Assembly: GCF_030813235.1 (NCBI RefSeq)
Contig: NZ_JAUSUB010000035.1
Location: 1-50,861, forward strand
Length of the DNA stretch: 50,861 bases
Direction: 5' to 3'
Source: Cytobacillus purgationiresistens
GTDB lineage: Bacteria; Bacillota; Bacilli; Bacillales; Cytobacillaceae
The notes under the pieces were generated by a model. It had not been told where the DNA came from, made no database searches, and saw nothing but the letters and a program-made list of their open reading frames with translations. The first letter of the stretch is position 1. Every line of letters starts with the position of its first letter. The position numbers and the translations under genes are program-made. This document shows positions 1 to 6,951 of this stretch, one piece after another.

Positions 1-35
1 GTTCGTCCTGAGCCAGGATCAAACTCTCCAATAAA
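1..35 (-). rRNA. 16S rRNA, 5' end only
   Basis: The reverse complement reads into the universal start of bacterial 16S rRNA (GAGAGTTTGATCCTGGCTCA, then GGACGAAC). Only the first 35 or so nucleotides are in the window; the gene runs off the left edge. It lies downstream of the tRNA cluster on the same strand, so the tRNAs and the rRNA are probably co-transcribed in part. Confidence 0.97.
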
Positions 36-121
36 GTGTTGTTTGATTAGCTCGTTTTTGCACTAAAAGTGCGATGCTGATAAATCAGCTTTTTTTGAAT
101 TAACGTTGACGTTTTTTGTTC

Positions 122-140
122 GTTCAGTTTTCAAAGAGCA
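122..140 (-). promoter_or_regulatory. rrn leader boxA-like antitermination element
   Basis: On the minus strand the leader between tRNA-Gly and 16S carries TGCTCTTTGAAAACTGAAC, matching the boxA-containing leader seen just before Bacillus 16S genes. Two short hairpins follow (at 77-88 and 60-72), as expected for 16S precursor processing. The boxA call rests on motif similarity only. Confidence 0.6.
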
Positions 141-146
141 AAAGTT

Positions 147-220
147 TGGAGCGGGTGAAGGGAATCGAACCCTCATCATCAGCTTGGAAGGCTGAGGTTT
201 TACCACTAAACTACACCCGC
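147..220 (-). tRNA. tRNA-Gly (TCC)
   Basis: A 74-nt cloverleaf with acceptor GCGGGTG/CACCCGC, anticodon loop CTTCCAA (anticodon TCC), T-loop GGTTCGATTCC and an encoded CCA. It is the last tRNA before 16S. Confidence 0.96.
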
Positions 221-249
221 ATATTATTAGGTTATGAGAAGAATCTGCA

Positions 250-326
250 TGGTCGGGAAGACAGGATTCGAACCTGCGACCCCTTGGTCCCAAACCAAGT
301 GCTCTACCAAGCTGAGCTACTTCCCG
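250..326 (-). tRNA. tRNA-Pro (TGG)
   Basis: A 77-nt cloverleaf with acceptor CGGGAAG/CTTCCCG, anticodon loop TTTGGGA (TGG) and encoded CCA. Confidence 0.96.
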
Positions 327-332
327 TATGTA

Positions 333-409
333 TGGCGCGCCCGAGAGGAGTCGAACCCCTAACCTTTTGATCCGTAGTCAAACGCTCTATCCAATTGAGC
401 TACGGGCGC
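333..409 (-). tRNA. tRNA-Arg (ACG)
   Basis: A 77-nt cloverleaf with acceptor GCGCCCG/CGGGCGC, anticodon loop CTACGGA (ACG, read as ICG after deamination) and encoded CCA. Confidence 0.96.
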
Positions 410-429
410 CCTCTTAAAGCAACTCTATT

Positions 430-458
430 ATAATATCATGTCGATTAATTTAAGTCAA
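430..458 (-). promoter_or_regulatory. sigma-A promoter inside the tRNA cluster (before tRNA-Arg)
   Basis: On the minus strand TTGACT (453-458) and TATTAT (430-435) are 17 nt apart. This would drive Arg-Pro-Gly-16S separately from the upstream tRNAs. It lies in the 59-bp gap between tRNA-Leu(GAG) and tRNA-Arg, larger than most gaps in this cluster. Confidence 0.75.
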
Positions 459-468
459 GAAGTTTTTT

Positions 469-555
<87 letters not shown>

Positions 556-575
556 TCGTTTGAGCGATAAAACCT

Positions 576-604
576 ATTCTATCACATCTACAGCGATAGT
601 TCAA
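576..604 (-). promoter_or_regulatory. sigma-A promoter inside the tRNA cluster (before tRNA-Leu GAG)
   Basis: On the minus strand TTGAAC (599-604) and TAGAAT (576-581) are separated by exactly 17 nt, in the gap between the two tRNA-Leu genes. Confidence 0.7.
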
Positions 605-617
605 CAAAAACTTTTGA

Positions 618-699
618 TGCGGGTGAAGGGAGTCGAACCCCCACGCCTTGCGGCGCTAGATCCTAAGTCTAGTGCGTCTGCCAATTCCGCCACACCCGC
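618..699 (-). tRNA. tRNA-Leu (TAG), CCA not encoded
   Basis: A class II tRNA with anticodon loop CTTAGGA (TAG) and acceptor GCGGGTG/CACCCGC. After the discriminator A the genome reads TCA, not CCA, so the tail must be added by tRNA nucleotidyltransferase. Confidence 0.94.
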
Positions 700-712
700 A
701 AATAATTAAAAA

Positions 713-788
713 TGGTGAGCCATGAAGGACTCGAACCTTCGACCCTCTGATTAAAAGTCAGATGCTCTACCAACTGAGCTAATGGCTC
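713..788 (-). tRNA. tRNA-Lys (TTT)
   Basis: A 76-nt cloverleaf with acceptor GAGCCAT/ATGGCTC, anticodon loop CTTTTAA (TTT) and encoded CCA. Confidence 0.96.
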
Positions 789-936
789 GTATTTTGGCTT
801 CGTTCCCTGGAATCTTTTTGCTTCGGTGCGGCAAAGACCTGCGATCTTTGTTGCAGATTTAAAAATTAATCATTCGGTGAAGTAGAGCTTCGATGCTATT
901 AATTTTCAAATCCTCTACCAACTGAGCTAATGGCTC
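789..936 (-). pseudogene. tRNA-Lys remnant: 5' half followed by about 120 nt of unrelated hairpin-rich sequence
   Basis: From 936 down to 913 the minus strand repeats the first 24 nt of the adjacent tRNA-Lys (acceptor strand, D-arm, to GGTAGAG). The match then stops and no anticodon arm, T-arm or matching acceptor strand follows. Instead there is a 15-bp inverted repeat with one mismatch (GATTTGAAAATTAAT at about 898-912 against ATTAATTTTTAAATC at about 858-872), then further AAGATC and CGAAGC motifs up to the intact tRNA-Lys. It is probably a duplicated tRNA-Lys interrupted or recombined in the anticodon arm. Confidence 0.75.
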
Positions 937-942
937 AAAAAA

Positions 943-1017
943 TGGCTGGGCTACCTGGGTTCGAACCAGGGAATGACGGAATCAAAATCCGTTGCCTTAC
1001 CACTTGGCTATAGCCCA
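943..1017 (-). tRNA. tRNA-Gln (TTG)
   Basis: A 75-nt cloverleaf with acceptor TGGGCTA/TAGCCCA, anticodon loop TTTTGAT (TTG) and encoded CCA. Confidence 0.96.
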
Positions 1018-1029
1018 ACATATTTATAG

Positions 1030-1106
1030 TGGCGGTCCGGACGGGACTCGAACCCGCGACCTCCTGCGTGACAGGCAGGCATTCTAACCAACTGAACTAC
1101 CGGACC
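1030..1106 (-). tRNA. tRNA-Asp (GTC)
   Basis: A 77-nt cloverleaf with acceptor GGTCCGG/CCGGACC, anticodon loop CTGTCAC (GTC) and encoded CCA. Confidence 0.96.
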
Positions 1107-1132
1107 TCTAAAAAGCACTTATAAATAAAAAA

Positions 1133-1204
1133 TGACCCGTACGGGATTCGAACCCGTGTTACCGCCGTGAAAGGGCGGTGTCTTAACCGCTTGACCAACG
1201 GGCC
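1133..1204 (-). tRNA. tRNA-Glu (TTC), CCA not encoded
   Basis: A 72-nt cloverleaf with acceptor GGCCCGT/ACGGGTC, anticodon loop CTTTCAC (TTC). The sequence after the discriminator is TTT, so CCA is added after transcription. Confidence 0.95.
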
Positions 1205-1238
1205 TTCATATTAATATGTTTTGCTTATGTAAAGTTTA

Positions 1239-1329
1239 TGGCGGAGAAGGAGGGATTTGAACCCTCGCGCCGGTCGCCCGACCTACACCCTTAGCAGGGG
1301 CGCCTCTTCAGCCACTTGAGTACTTCCCC
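1239..1329 (-). tRNA. tRNA-Ser (GCT)
   Basis: A 91-nt class II tRNA with long variable arm, anticodon loop CTGCTAA (GCT), acceptor GGGGAAG/CTTCTCC and encoded CCA. Confidence 0.95.
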
Positions 1330-1332
1330 GAT

Positions 1333-1407
1333 TGGCTCCGCAGGTAGGATTCGAACCTACGACCGTTCGGTTAACAGCCGAATGCTCTACCACTGAGCTA
1401 CTGCGGA
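1333..1407 (-). tRNA. tRNA-Asn (GTT)
   Basis: A 75-nt cloverleaf with acceptor TCCGCAG/CTGCGGA, anticodon loop CTGTTAA (GTT) and encoded CCA. It is the first tRNA of the cluster, about 170 nt after the main promoter. Confidence 0.96.
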
Positions 1408-1584
1408 ATAATAATGATGTCTTCCAAGGAAAACTGTTTGTCCTAAACAAAGCTTCTCACTAAAAAACATTAACAAACACGTACTCAATATGCAAAAAAA
1501 TAGAGTTCATATATTTCACTATGATGAAACTAAATCAATTGTTGAGCTAGTGTTTATTACAATAGTGTCTTATCGACTCTTTAA

Positions 1585-1613
1585 ATTATAATAACCACTA
1601 ATTTAAAAGTCAA
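1585..1613 (-). promoter_or_regulatory. strong sigma-A promoter of the tRNA/rRNA operon
   Basis: On the minus strand TTGACT (1608-1613), 17 nt, then a perfect TATAAT (1585-1590), followed by a leader of about 170 nt before tRNA-Asn. Near-consensus boxes fit a stable-RNA promoter. The leader (1408-1580) is A/T-rich and holds no gene I can see. Confidence 0.85.
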
Positions 1614-1655
1614 GCATGTTTTAAAAACTATTGCAGACTAATTTTTTCGCTTTTT

Positions 1656-2129
1656 TTAATTAGATTTCACTATTTCTTTTTGCTTAATAAGCCTGCCACG
1701 GCATTTCCCGCAGACATATTTGGATATGTCCATTTGACGCCTTCTTTGATATATTTGTTTGCAATCAATGCACATATAGACAATAACCTTTGTATTTTTT
1801 CGTTTTTTCTGTTGAGGTAGGGTTGAACAAAAACGCGGAGCACCCACTTGCTTCATTAAACTCTTAAACTCAGGGTCCCGATGCTGATAGCCTTTACCTT
1901 CTAGATGAAGATGATAATGACAAAGTTCATGTTTAATGATGCCAATCAATTCCCCTTCACCAAGCTGAATGAAATAGTTCTTATTTATTTCTATTCGATG
2001 GTCAGTGAGCATATAGCGTCCGCCAGTAGTTCTTAGTCTTGCGTTAAATAAGGCTTTATGACGAAAGGCTTTGCCAAAGTAACGGAGTGATATACCCTCT
2101 ACAAGCAGCTGCAACTCTTTATCTTCCAT
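1656..2129 (-). CDS. SprT-like zinc metalloprotease-fold protein (YdcK family)
   Basis: This 157-residue protein has the SprT signature HELCH at residues 67-71 inside the SprT-like domain. Its C-terminus carries a zinc-ribbon with two CxxC pairs (C120/C123 and C140/C143). The family is widespread and its bacterial members have no well-defined substrate; peptidase activity is inferred from the HExxH motif. The start has AAGGAG about 10 nt upstream. Position beside tex and cmpA matches ydcK of B. subtilis, supporting orthology. It is a single gene, transcribed toward the tRNA cluster. Confidence 0.9.
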   Translation of the reverse strand: MEDKELQLLVEGISLRYFGKAFRHKALFNARLRTTGGRYMLTDHRIEINKNYFIQLGEGELIGIIKHELCHYHLHLEGKGYQHRDPEFKSLMKQVGAPRFCSTLPQQKKRKNTKVIVYMCIDCKQIYQRRRQMDISKYVCGKCRGRLIKQKEIVKSN

Positions 2130-2295
2130 ACATTACCCACTCCTTCCTTTCAATAAAGCAATACAAATAATTGAATAGTAATAACGCTTAATTTATCGGA
2201 ACATGACAACCTATTATAGCATACATTATATATACATTATGAAGGTTAGAATTGCATGAACCTATGAAAATTGTGTTTTTAAGGGAGGGTTTCAG

Positions 2296-2406
2296 ATGCC
2301 GGTTTGGTTTCAAAATCAAATGCAGCGTGCTTTCTTGGAAAAGGACTATTATCAAATTAAATTATTGAATCAATGCTGGTTTTTCTACAGGAAAAAGCAC
2401 TGCTAG
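2296..2406 (+). CDS. cmpA: Cortex morphogenetic protein CmpA
   Basis: A 36-residue protein beginning MPVWFQNQMQRAFLEKDYYQ and ending FYRKKHC, closely matching B. subtilis CmpA from memory, especially the IKLLNQCWFFYRKKHC end. In B. subtilis CmpA acts during sporulation with SpoIVA as an adaptor that helps ClpXP remove defective spore envelope assemblies. The gene is preceded by AAGGGAGGG seven nt before ATG. Its stop codon lies in the terminator stem of tex on the other strand, and it sits between tex and the sprT-like gene as in B. subtilis. Its presence marks the organism as a spore former. Confidence 0.93.
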   Translation: MPVWFQNQMQRAFLEKDYYQIKLLNQCWFFYRKKHC

Positions 2407-2434
2407 TAAAAAGCTGAAGCTTCATAAGCAGTGC
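2392..2434 (-). terminator. Intrinsic terminator of tex
   Basis: On the minus strand GCACTGCT (2427-2434) pairs with AGCAGTGC (2397-2404), followed by TTTTT (2392-2396). The loop holds a second small inverted repeat, AAGCT/AGCTT. It overlaps the last codons of cmpA on the plus strand. Confidence 0.8.
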
Positions 2435-2441
2435 CTGAAGT

Positions 2442-4613
2442 TTATTTAGGGGAAAGCATTGTTAATGCGACTCTCCCTTTATTTTTATCTACAGAGTCAA
2501 CCCATACGGTGACCACATCACCTACAGATACAATATCTAACGGATGTTTTACAAACCTATTGCTCAATTTTGAGATATGCACAAGTCCATCCTGTTTAAC
2601 GCCAATGTCAACAAAAGCACCAAAGTCCACGACATTGCGTACTGTTCCCTGTAGCTCCATTCCCTCATTTAAGTCATCTAACTGAAGGACATCTTTCTTT
2701 AATAATGGTGCTGGCAAGTCATCCCGGGGATCCCTGCCTGGTTTGACAAGCGCTTCAATAATATCCTTTAATGTTAACTCTCCAATTCCAAGTTCACCTG
2801 CCGTTGTTTTCACATCTATATTAGCTAGCGATTCTTTTAATTCCTCTGTTCCTAAATCCGTTGTACCTAACTCTAGACGTTTGATTAGCTTAATCACCTC
2901 GGGATAGGTTTCGGGATGAATTCCTGTACGATCCAGTGGTTCATCACCATCTAATATTCGCAAAAAGCCAATGGCTTGTTCATAAGTTTTTGCACCAAGG
3001 CGGGGAATTTTCTTTAGCTGCTTACGGCTAATAAATTTCCCTTCTTCTTCACGTTTTTTCACAATATTATTTGCCACTGTTTTGGACAAGCCTGCTACAT
3101 GCTGAAGCAGAGAAGGTGAAGCGGTGTTCACGTTCACACCTACTTGGTTGACGGCTGTTTCTACTACAAAGTTAAGTGACTCAGTTAATTTTTTTTGAGA
3201 TACGTCATGCTGATATTGCCCTACACCGACTGACTTCGGATCGATTTTCACTAATTCAGCTAAAGGATCCTGAAGTCGGCGGCCAATGGATACCGCACTT
3301 CTTTCCTCTACTTGAAAGTCAGGAAATTCTTCACGAGCGATATCCGAAGCTGAGTACACACTCGCTCCTGCTTCATTCACTATTAAGTAGTAAATTTCTT
3401 GCATATCCTTTAGTATATCTGCAATAAACTGCTCTGTTTCTCTTGAGGCGGTACCATTACCAATCGCAACCATTTTCACGCTATAGGTTTTTAATAGCTC
3501 AATGACCTTCGCTTTTGCATCCTTCATCTTTGATACAGGTGGATGCGGATAGACAACATCGATGTTCATTACCTTCCCTGTCTCATCAATGACAGCCAGC
3601 TTGCATCCTGTTCGATAGGCCGGGTCAACAGCGAGAATCACTTTCCCTTTTAACGGCGGCTGCAAGAGTAGCTTTCTTAAATTTTCAGAGAAAATCTTAA
3701 TGGCTTGTTCCTCAGCCTTCTCTGTCAGTTCAGTTCTAATTTCTCTTTCGATAGAAGGTGAGATTAATCGTTTATAAGCATCATCAATCGCTTCTTTTAC
3801 TAATGGAGCTACAAGGGAATGATCCTTTTTTATCCACCTTTTATAAAGATGGCCAACAATAAAGTCAGTATTGGCTTTAATACTCATTCTAATTACTTCT
3901 TCTTTTTCTCCGCGATTCATCGCCAAAATACGATGAGGAACGATTTTTGCTACACTTTCCTCATGATCGTAATACATTTCAAAAATATTTTTTTCATCTT
4001 TGGTGTTATCTTTTAAAGTAGAATGAATTTTACCATTTTTAAATGTTTCATTTCGAATCCACTTTCTGCTTTCCGCTTCATCTGAAATCCACTCCGCTAT
4101 AATATCCATAGCACCTGCAAGCGCTTCTTCAGCAGAGGTAACTTCCTTCTCTTCTGAAATGAATTGCCTTGACTTTTCTTCTGGGGAAAGGTTCACTTGG
4201 AAGGTCATCATCCACTCAGCAAGCGGCTCAAGTCCTTTTTCCTTTGCTACTGTTGCTTTTGTTCGTCTTTTTTGTTTATACGGACGATATAAGTCCTCTA
4301 CTTCTTGTAATTTTAACGCTTTATCTATCTCCACAGCTAATTCAGATGTTAATTTCCCTTGCTCGTCTATTAGGCGGATGACTTCTTGCTTTCTTTGATC
4401 TAAATTCTGTATGTATTGCCACCGTTCCACTACATCACGAATTTGCACTTCATCTAATGCACCAGTCATTTCTTTTCTATAACGTGCAATAAAAGGAACA
4501 GTATTGCCTTCTTCTATAAGAGCAATTGTATTGTTCACTTGCTTCAATGATAAGGATTGTTCTTTGGCAATCGACTGTATAATCTGTTCTTTCTTATCCA
4601 ATGTTTTTTCCAC
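2442..4613 (-). CDS. tex: Tex family transcription accessory / RNA-binding protein
   Basis: A 723-residue Tex (YhgF/YdcI) protein. Visible domains in order: N-terminal helical region with the family-typical VPFIARYRKEMTGALDE, a central YqgF/RuvX-like RNase H fold starting near VILAVDPAYRTGCKLAV, helix-hairpin-helix repeats (NVNTASPSLLQHVAGLSKTV and RKQLKKIPRLGAKTYEQAIG), and a C-terminal S1 RNA-binding domain (GTVRNVVDFGAFVDIG onward). Tex proteins bind nucleic acid and associate with transcription or its termination; the precise role is unsettled. I chose the GTG at 4613 because GGAGG lies exactly 7 nt upstream; an ATG two codons earlier (4619) is only 1 nt from it. Confidence 0.95.
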   Translation of the reverse strand: MEKTLDKKEQIIQSIAKEQSLSLKQVNNTIALIEEGNTVPFIARYRKEMTGALDEVQIRDVVERWQYIQNLDQRKQEVIRLIDEQGKLTSELAVEIDKALKLQEVEDLYRPYKQKRRTKATVAKEKGLEPLAEWMMTFQVNLSPEEKSRQFISEEKEVTSAEEALAGAMDIIAEWISDEAESRKWIRNETFKNGKIHSTLKDNTKDEKNIFEMYYDHEESVAKIVPHRILAMNRGEKEEVIRMSIKANTDFIVGHLYKRWIKKDHSLVAPLVKEAIDDAYKRLISPSIEREIRTELTEKAEEQAIKIFSENLRKLLLQPPLKGKVILAVDPAYRTGCKLAVIDETGKVMNIDVVYPHPPVSKMKDAKAKVIELLKTYSVKMVAIGNGTASRETEQFIADILKDMQEIYYLIVNEAGASVYSASDIAREEFPDFQVEERSAVSIGRRLQDPLAELVKIDPKSVGVGQYQHDVSQKKLTESLNFVVETAVNQVGVNVNTASPSLLQHVAGLSKTVANNIVKKREEEGKFISRKQLKKIPRLGAKTYEQAIGFLRILDGDEPLDRTGIHPETYPEVIKLIKRLELGTTDLGTEELKESLANIDVKTTAGELGIGELTLKDIIEALVKPGRDPRDDLPAPLLKKDVLQLDDLNEGMELQGTVRNVVDFGAFVDIGVKQDGLVHISKLSNRFVKHPLDIVSVGDVVTVWVDSVDKNKGRVALTMLSPK

Positions 4614-4706
4614 ATTCATTCCTCCAGGAGCCATTCTTAATTCCATTTTAACAAATAGAAAGACATGTTTCACATTTTATCCCAGTCACTACACGCTGCA
4701 AACAAA

Positions 4707-4740
4707 AAAGCCTGCCTGTTTTTACTTCAGCGCAAGCTTC
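4707..4740 (-). terminator. Terminator of the sigB operon
   Basis: On the minus strand an imperfect stem, AAGCTTGCGCTG with CAGGCAGGCTT, is followed by TTTTTT. It overlaps the last codons of rsbX. Confidence 0.7.
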
Positions 4741-5317
4741 CTATTATAAATGTTGCATCGTCATCGATTGAAGGGTGATTCGCCTTGATTAACTGCGAGG
4801 TTGATTCTGCAGAAAGATATTTATTCATGATCTTTTTAATACCCGATATATTATATCCATCAGAGAACATAAGGAATTTAATACTAGATTCATACTTAAA
4901 CCTTTGTGTCTTAAGAACTTGCCTCTTTCCTGATAAAAAACCTGTGACAGGCATCGGATACATGAGTTTATCTGAGTCGCCATAAAAGAAGAAACGTATA
5001 TTTCCGACACAACTGTATATTAGTTCTTTAGTCATAAAATCGACCTTAACAATCCCTACAGCTGCTCCTCTTTTATGTGAAAGTGCTTCATTGCTTAGAT
5101 GCATAAGTGTATCAACATCTTTGTCATGATGCTCCTCAATGACCGCAGTCACTGCGGATGAGGCCTCATGGGCAAATTGCCCGCTGCCTAAACCATCCGC
5201 TATCGCACAAATAAAGTATTTCTCAGTTGTCATATAATAAAAGGAATCACCACAAACTGACTGTCCTGATTTTGCAGTTTGATGGGTAATGACTTTGAAT
5301 TGATTAGCCTCGGTCAT
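4727..5317 (-). CDS. rsbX: RsbX, PP2C-type serine phosphatase (sigma-B feedback)
   Basis: This 196-residue PPM phosphatase dephosphorylates RsbS and RsbR after stress, resetting the stressosome and damping sigma-B activation. Metal-binding signatures are visible: GDSFYY near residue 23, ADGLGSGQFAH at 40-50, and DDDATFIIGS at the C-terminus. It is the last gene of the eight-gene rsb operon; its ATG overlaps the TGA of sigB (ATGA), indicating translational coupling. Its expression under the sigma-B promoter before rsbV gives the known negative feedback loop. Confidence 0.95.
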   Translation of the reverse strand: MTEANQFKVITHQTAKSGQSVCGDSFYYMTTEKYFICAIADGLGSGQFAHEASSAVTAVIEEHHDKDVDTLMHLSNEALSHKRGAAVGIVKVDFMTKELIYSCVGNIRFFFYGDSDKLMYPMPVTGFLSGKRQVLKTQRFKYESSIKFLMFSDGYNISGIKKIMNKYLSAESTSQLIKANHPSIDDDATFIIGSLR

Positions 5318-6108
5318 AACATATACTCAGAACTTTCATTTTCCAAATGGATTGCCTCTTGAAGCTTTTTAATTGCTTTTCTCTGCAACCTAGATACATG
5401 CATCTGTGATATTTCTAGTTTTTCTCCAGCTTCTTTCTGGCTCAAGTTTTCTAAAAATGTATATTGAATGACTTGTTTCTCCCGATCCGAAAGGACATGG
5501 AGTACTTTTTCCAGAACAAGCATTTGATTAACTTTCTCATACCCATCATCTACATTACCGACAATATCAAGCAATGTAACTGTCCCGCCATCGGAATCAG
5601 CTTCAATTGAATGATCGACAGATAGCGCTTGATAACTTTTACCCATTTCCATCGCTTCTAATACTTCTTCTTCTAATACACCCAGCGCATCAGCAATTTC
5701 ATCCACTTTTGGTGAACGCTGCAGCTCTGTCGTTAATTCTTCTGCCGCAGCTTTAATTTTTGGCCCGAGTTCCTTAATGCGTCGCGGAACGTGCACACTC
5801 CAAGTCTTGTCTCGTAAATAACGTTTGATTTCACCTATAATAGTAGGAATTGCGAACGCCTCGAATGACTTTCCGAACGAATCATCATATCTGCGAATCG
5901 CTCCTAAAAGACCAATCACGCCTACTTGAACAATATCTTCGTGATAAGAACGACCTTTTGAGTATTTACGCGCAATCGATTCCACTAGTCTATGGTACTG
6001 CTTCACAAGAGTATCTTGAGCTACTTCATCTTGATTTAGTTGATAGGCTTTAATTAACTCATTTATTTCTTCTTTAGATCTCTGGTTAGGTTGAGATTGC
6101 TTCTGCAT
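5314..6108 (-). CDS. sigB: General stress sigma factor sigma-B
   Basis: A 264-residue sigma-70 family group 3 factor directing RNA polymerase to general stress genes. Region 2 is evident (HEDIVQVGVIGLLGAIRRYD, then the -10-binding helix around FEAFAIPTIIGEIKRYLRDK, about residues 57-105), region 3 follows, and region 4 has the helix-turn-helix LSQKEAGEKLEISQMHVSRL near 223-242. It overlaps rsbW by 23 bp and rsbX by 4 bp. Activity is held by RsbW and released by RsbV, both encoded just upstream. VHVPRR after region 2 is typical of SigB/SigF-type factors; position between rsbW and rsbX settles the identity. Confidence 0.97.
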   Translation of the reverse strand: MQKQSQPNQRSKEEINELIKAYQLNQDEVAQDTLVKQYHRLVESIARKYSKGRSYHEDIVQVGVIGLLGAIRRYDDSFGKSFEAFAIPTIIGEIKRYLRDKTWSVHVPRRIKELGPKIKAAAEELTTELQRSPKVDEIADALGVLEEEVLEAMEMGKSYQALSVDHSIEADSDGGTVTLLDIVGNVDDGYEKVNQMLVLEKVLHVLSDREKQVIQYTFLENLSQKEAGEKLEISQMHVSRLQRKAIKKLQEAIHLENESSEYML

Positions 6109-6559
6109 CCCTCTCCACCTGCTCTCCCTCTAGGTATTTAGTCATAAAGACCGTCACACCCTCTTGGTGATGTATTTTGACTTCGTCCATCAAAGTTTCG
6201 ATCAGGTATAGTCCTAATCCCCCTTCACGTAAAAATTCAACAGAATCCGTTTGATTATACGGACCTGTTCCATTTTTCGCTTGGTTGAAATCAAAACTCT
6301 TTCCGCTATCGGCAACCATAACCTCCAGTTTATCTTTGTACAACCCAAAACCTATTTGCACTTCACCTTGTTCATTTTGCTTATATGCGTGTTGAACAGC
6401 ATTCGTGCACGCTTCACTCGTAGCTATTTTTAAATCTTCAATTTCATCATAAGTAAAACCCATTCTGCTGGCAATTCCGGAAAGAGTAAGCCGAATAATC
6501 CCTACGTATTCAGCTTTGGAAGGAATCTTCATTTCAATATAATCGAACGATTCACTCAT
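6086..6559 (-). CDS. rsbW: RsbW anti-sigma-B factor and serine kinase
   Basis: A 157-residue GHKL-fold kinase that binds sigma-B or, alternatively, phosphorylates the antagonist RsbV. The N-box is visible as TSEACTNAVQHAY (about 48-60), with the ATP-lid motifs VADSGKSFDF and GGLGLYLIETLMDEV (about 113-127). It starts inside the end of rsbV (ATGA overlap) and runs 23 bp into sigB, keeping stoichiometry with both partners. Confidence 0.96.
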   Translation of the reverse strand: MSESFDYIEMKIPSKAEYVGIIRLTLSGIASRMGFTYDEIEDLKIATSEACTNAVQHAYKQNEQGEVQIGFGLYKDKLEVMVADSGKSFDFNQAKNGTGPYNQTDSVEFLREGGLGLYLIETLMDEVKIHHQEGVTVFMTKYLEGEQVERDAEAIST

Positions 6560-6888
6560 TTCACATCACCTTCCACCTTGCTGCTAATATCTATAATATC
6601 AGCTAGACCCGTGATTTCAAACAATCTCTGCAATCGGCTAGACAATCCAATAATTTTAAATTTACCTTCATGCGCACGGACATTTTTAAACAATCCTACA
6701 AATACACCTAACCCAGTACTGTCCATATAAGAAACGCCAGAAAGATCAACAATCATATCGACTTGTTCCTTTTCCGATAACGGCAATAAAGTTTCACGCA
6801 GTTTAGGCGCTGTATATACATCAATTTCTCCGCTCACACTGATCTCTGTTAATGTTTCATTATCGTTAACGTTTATATTAATATTCAT
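6556..6888 (-). CDS. rsbV: RsbV anti-anti-sigma factor
   Basis: A 110-residue STAS-domain protein. When unphosphorylated it binds RsbW and frees sigma-B. The phosphorylation site is Ser57 in SYMDSTGLG (residues 53-61). RsbW phosphorylates it; RsbU dephosphorylates it during stress. It is the first gene after the sigma-B-dependent promoter at 6927-6951, so rsbV-W-sigB-rsbX are autoinduced. GGTGGG lies just upstream of its ATG. Confidence 0.96.
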   Translation of the reverse strand: MNININVNDNETLTEISVSGEIDVYTAPKLRETLLPLSEKEQVDMIVDLSGVSYMDSTGLGVFVGLFKNVRAHEGKFKIIGLSSRLQRLFEITGLADIIDISSKVEGDVK

Positions 6889-6926
6889 TATGACCCACCT
6901 CTTTACGTATAGCTGGATATTCTTTA

Positions 6927-6951
6927 ATACCCCTATTAAAGAAACTTAAAC
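6927..6951 (-). promoter_or_regulatory. Sigma-B promoter for rsbV-rsbW-sigB-rsbX
   Basis: On the minus strand GTTTAA (6946-6951), 13 nt, GGGTAT (6927-6932): an exact match to the B. subtilis sigma-B consensus as I know it. The -35 box overlaps the last codons and stop of rsbU. It gives the positive autoregulation known for this operon. Confidence 0.92.

Noticed and set aside
1408..2295. Integrated element next to the tRNA cluster, as ICEBs1 sits beside ydcK in B. subtilis
   Set aside because: No integrase, att repeat or foreign genes; sprT and tRNA-Asn are separated only by the promoter region.
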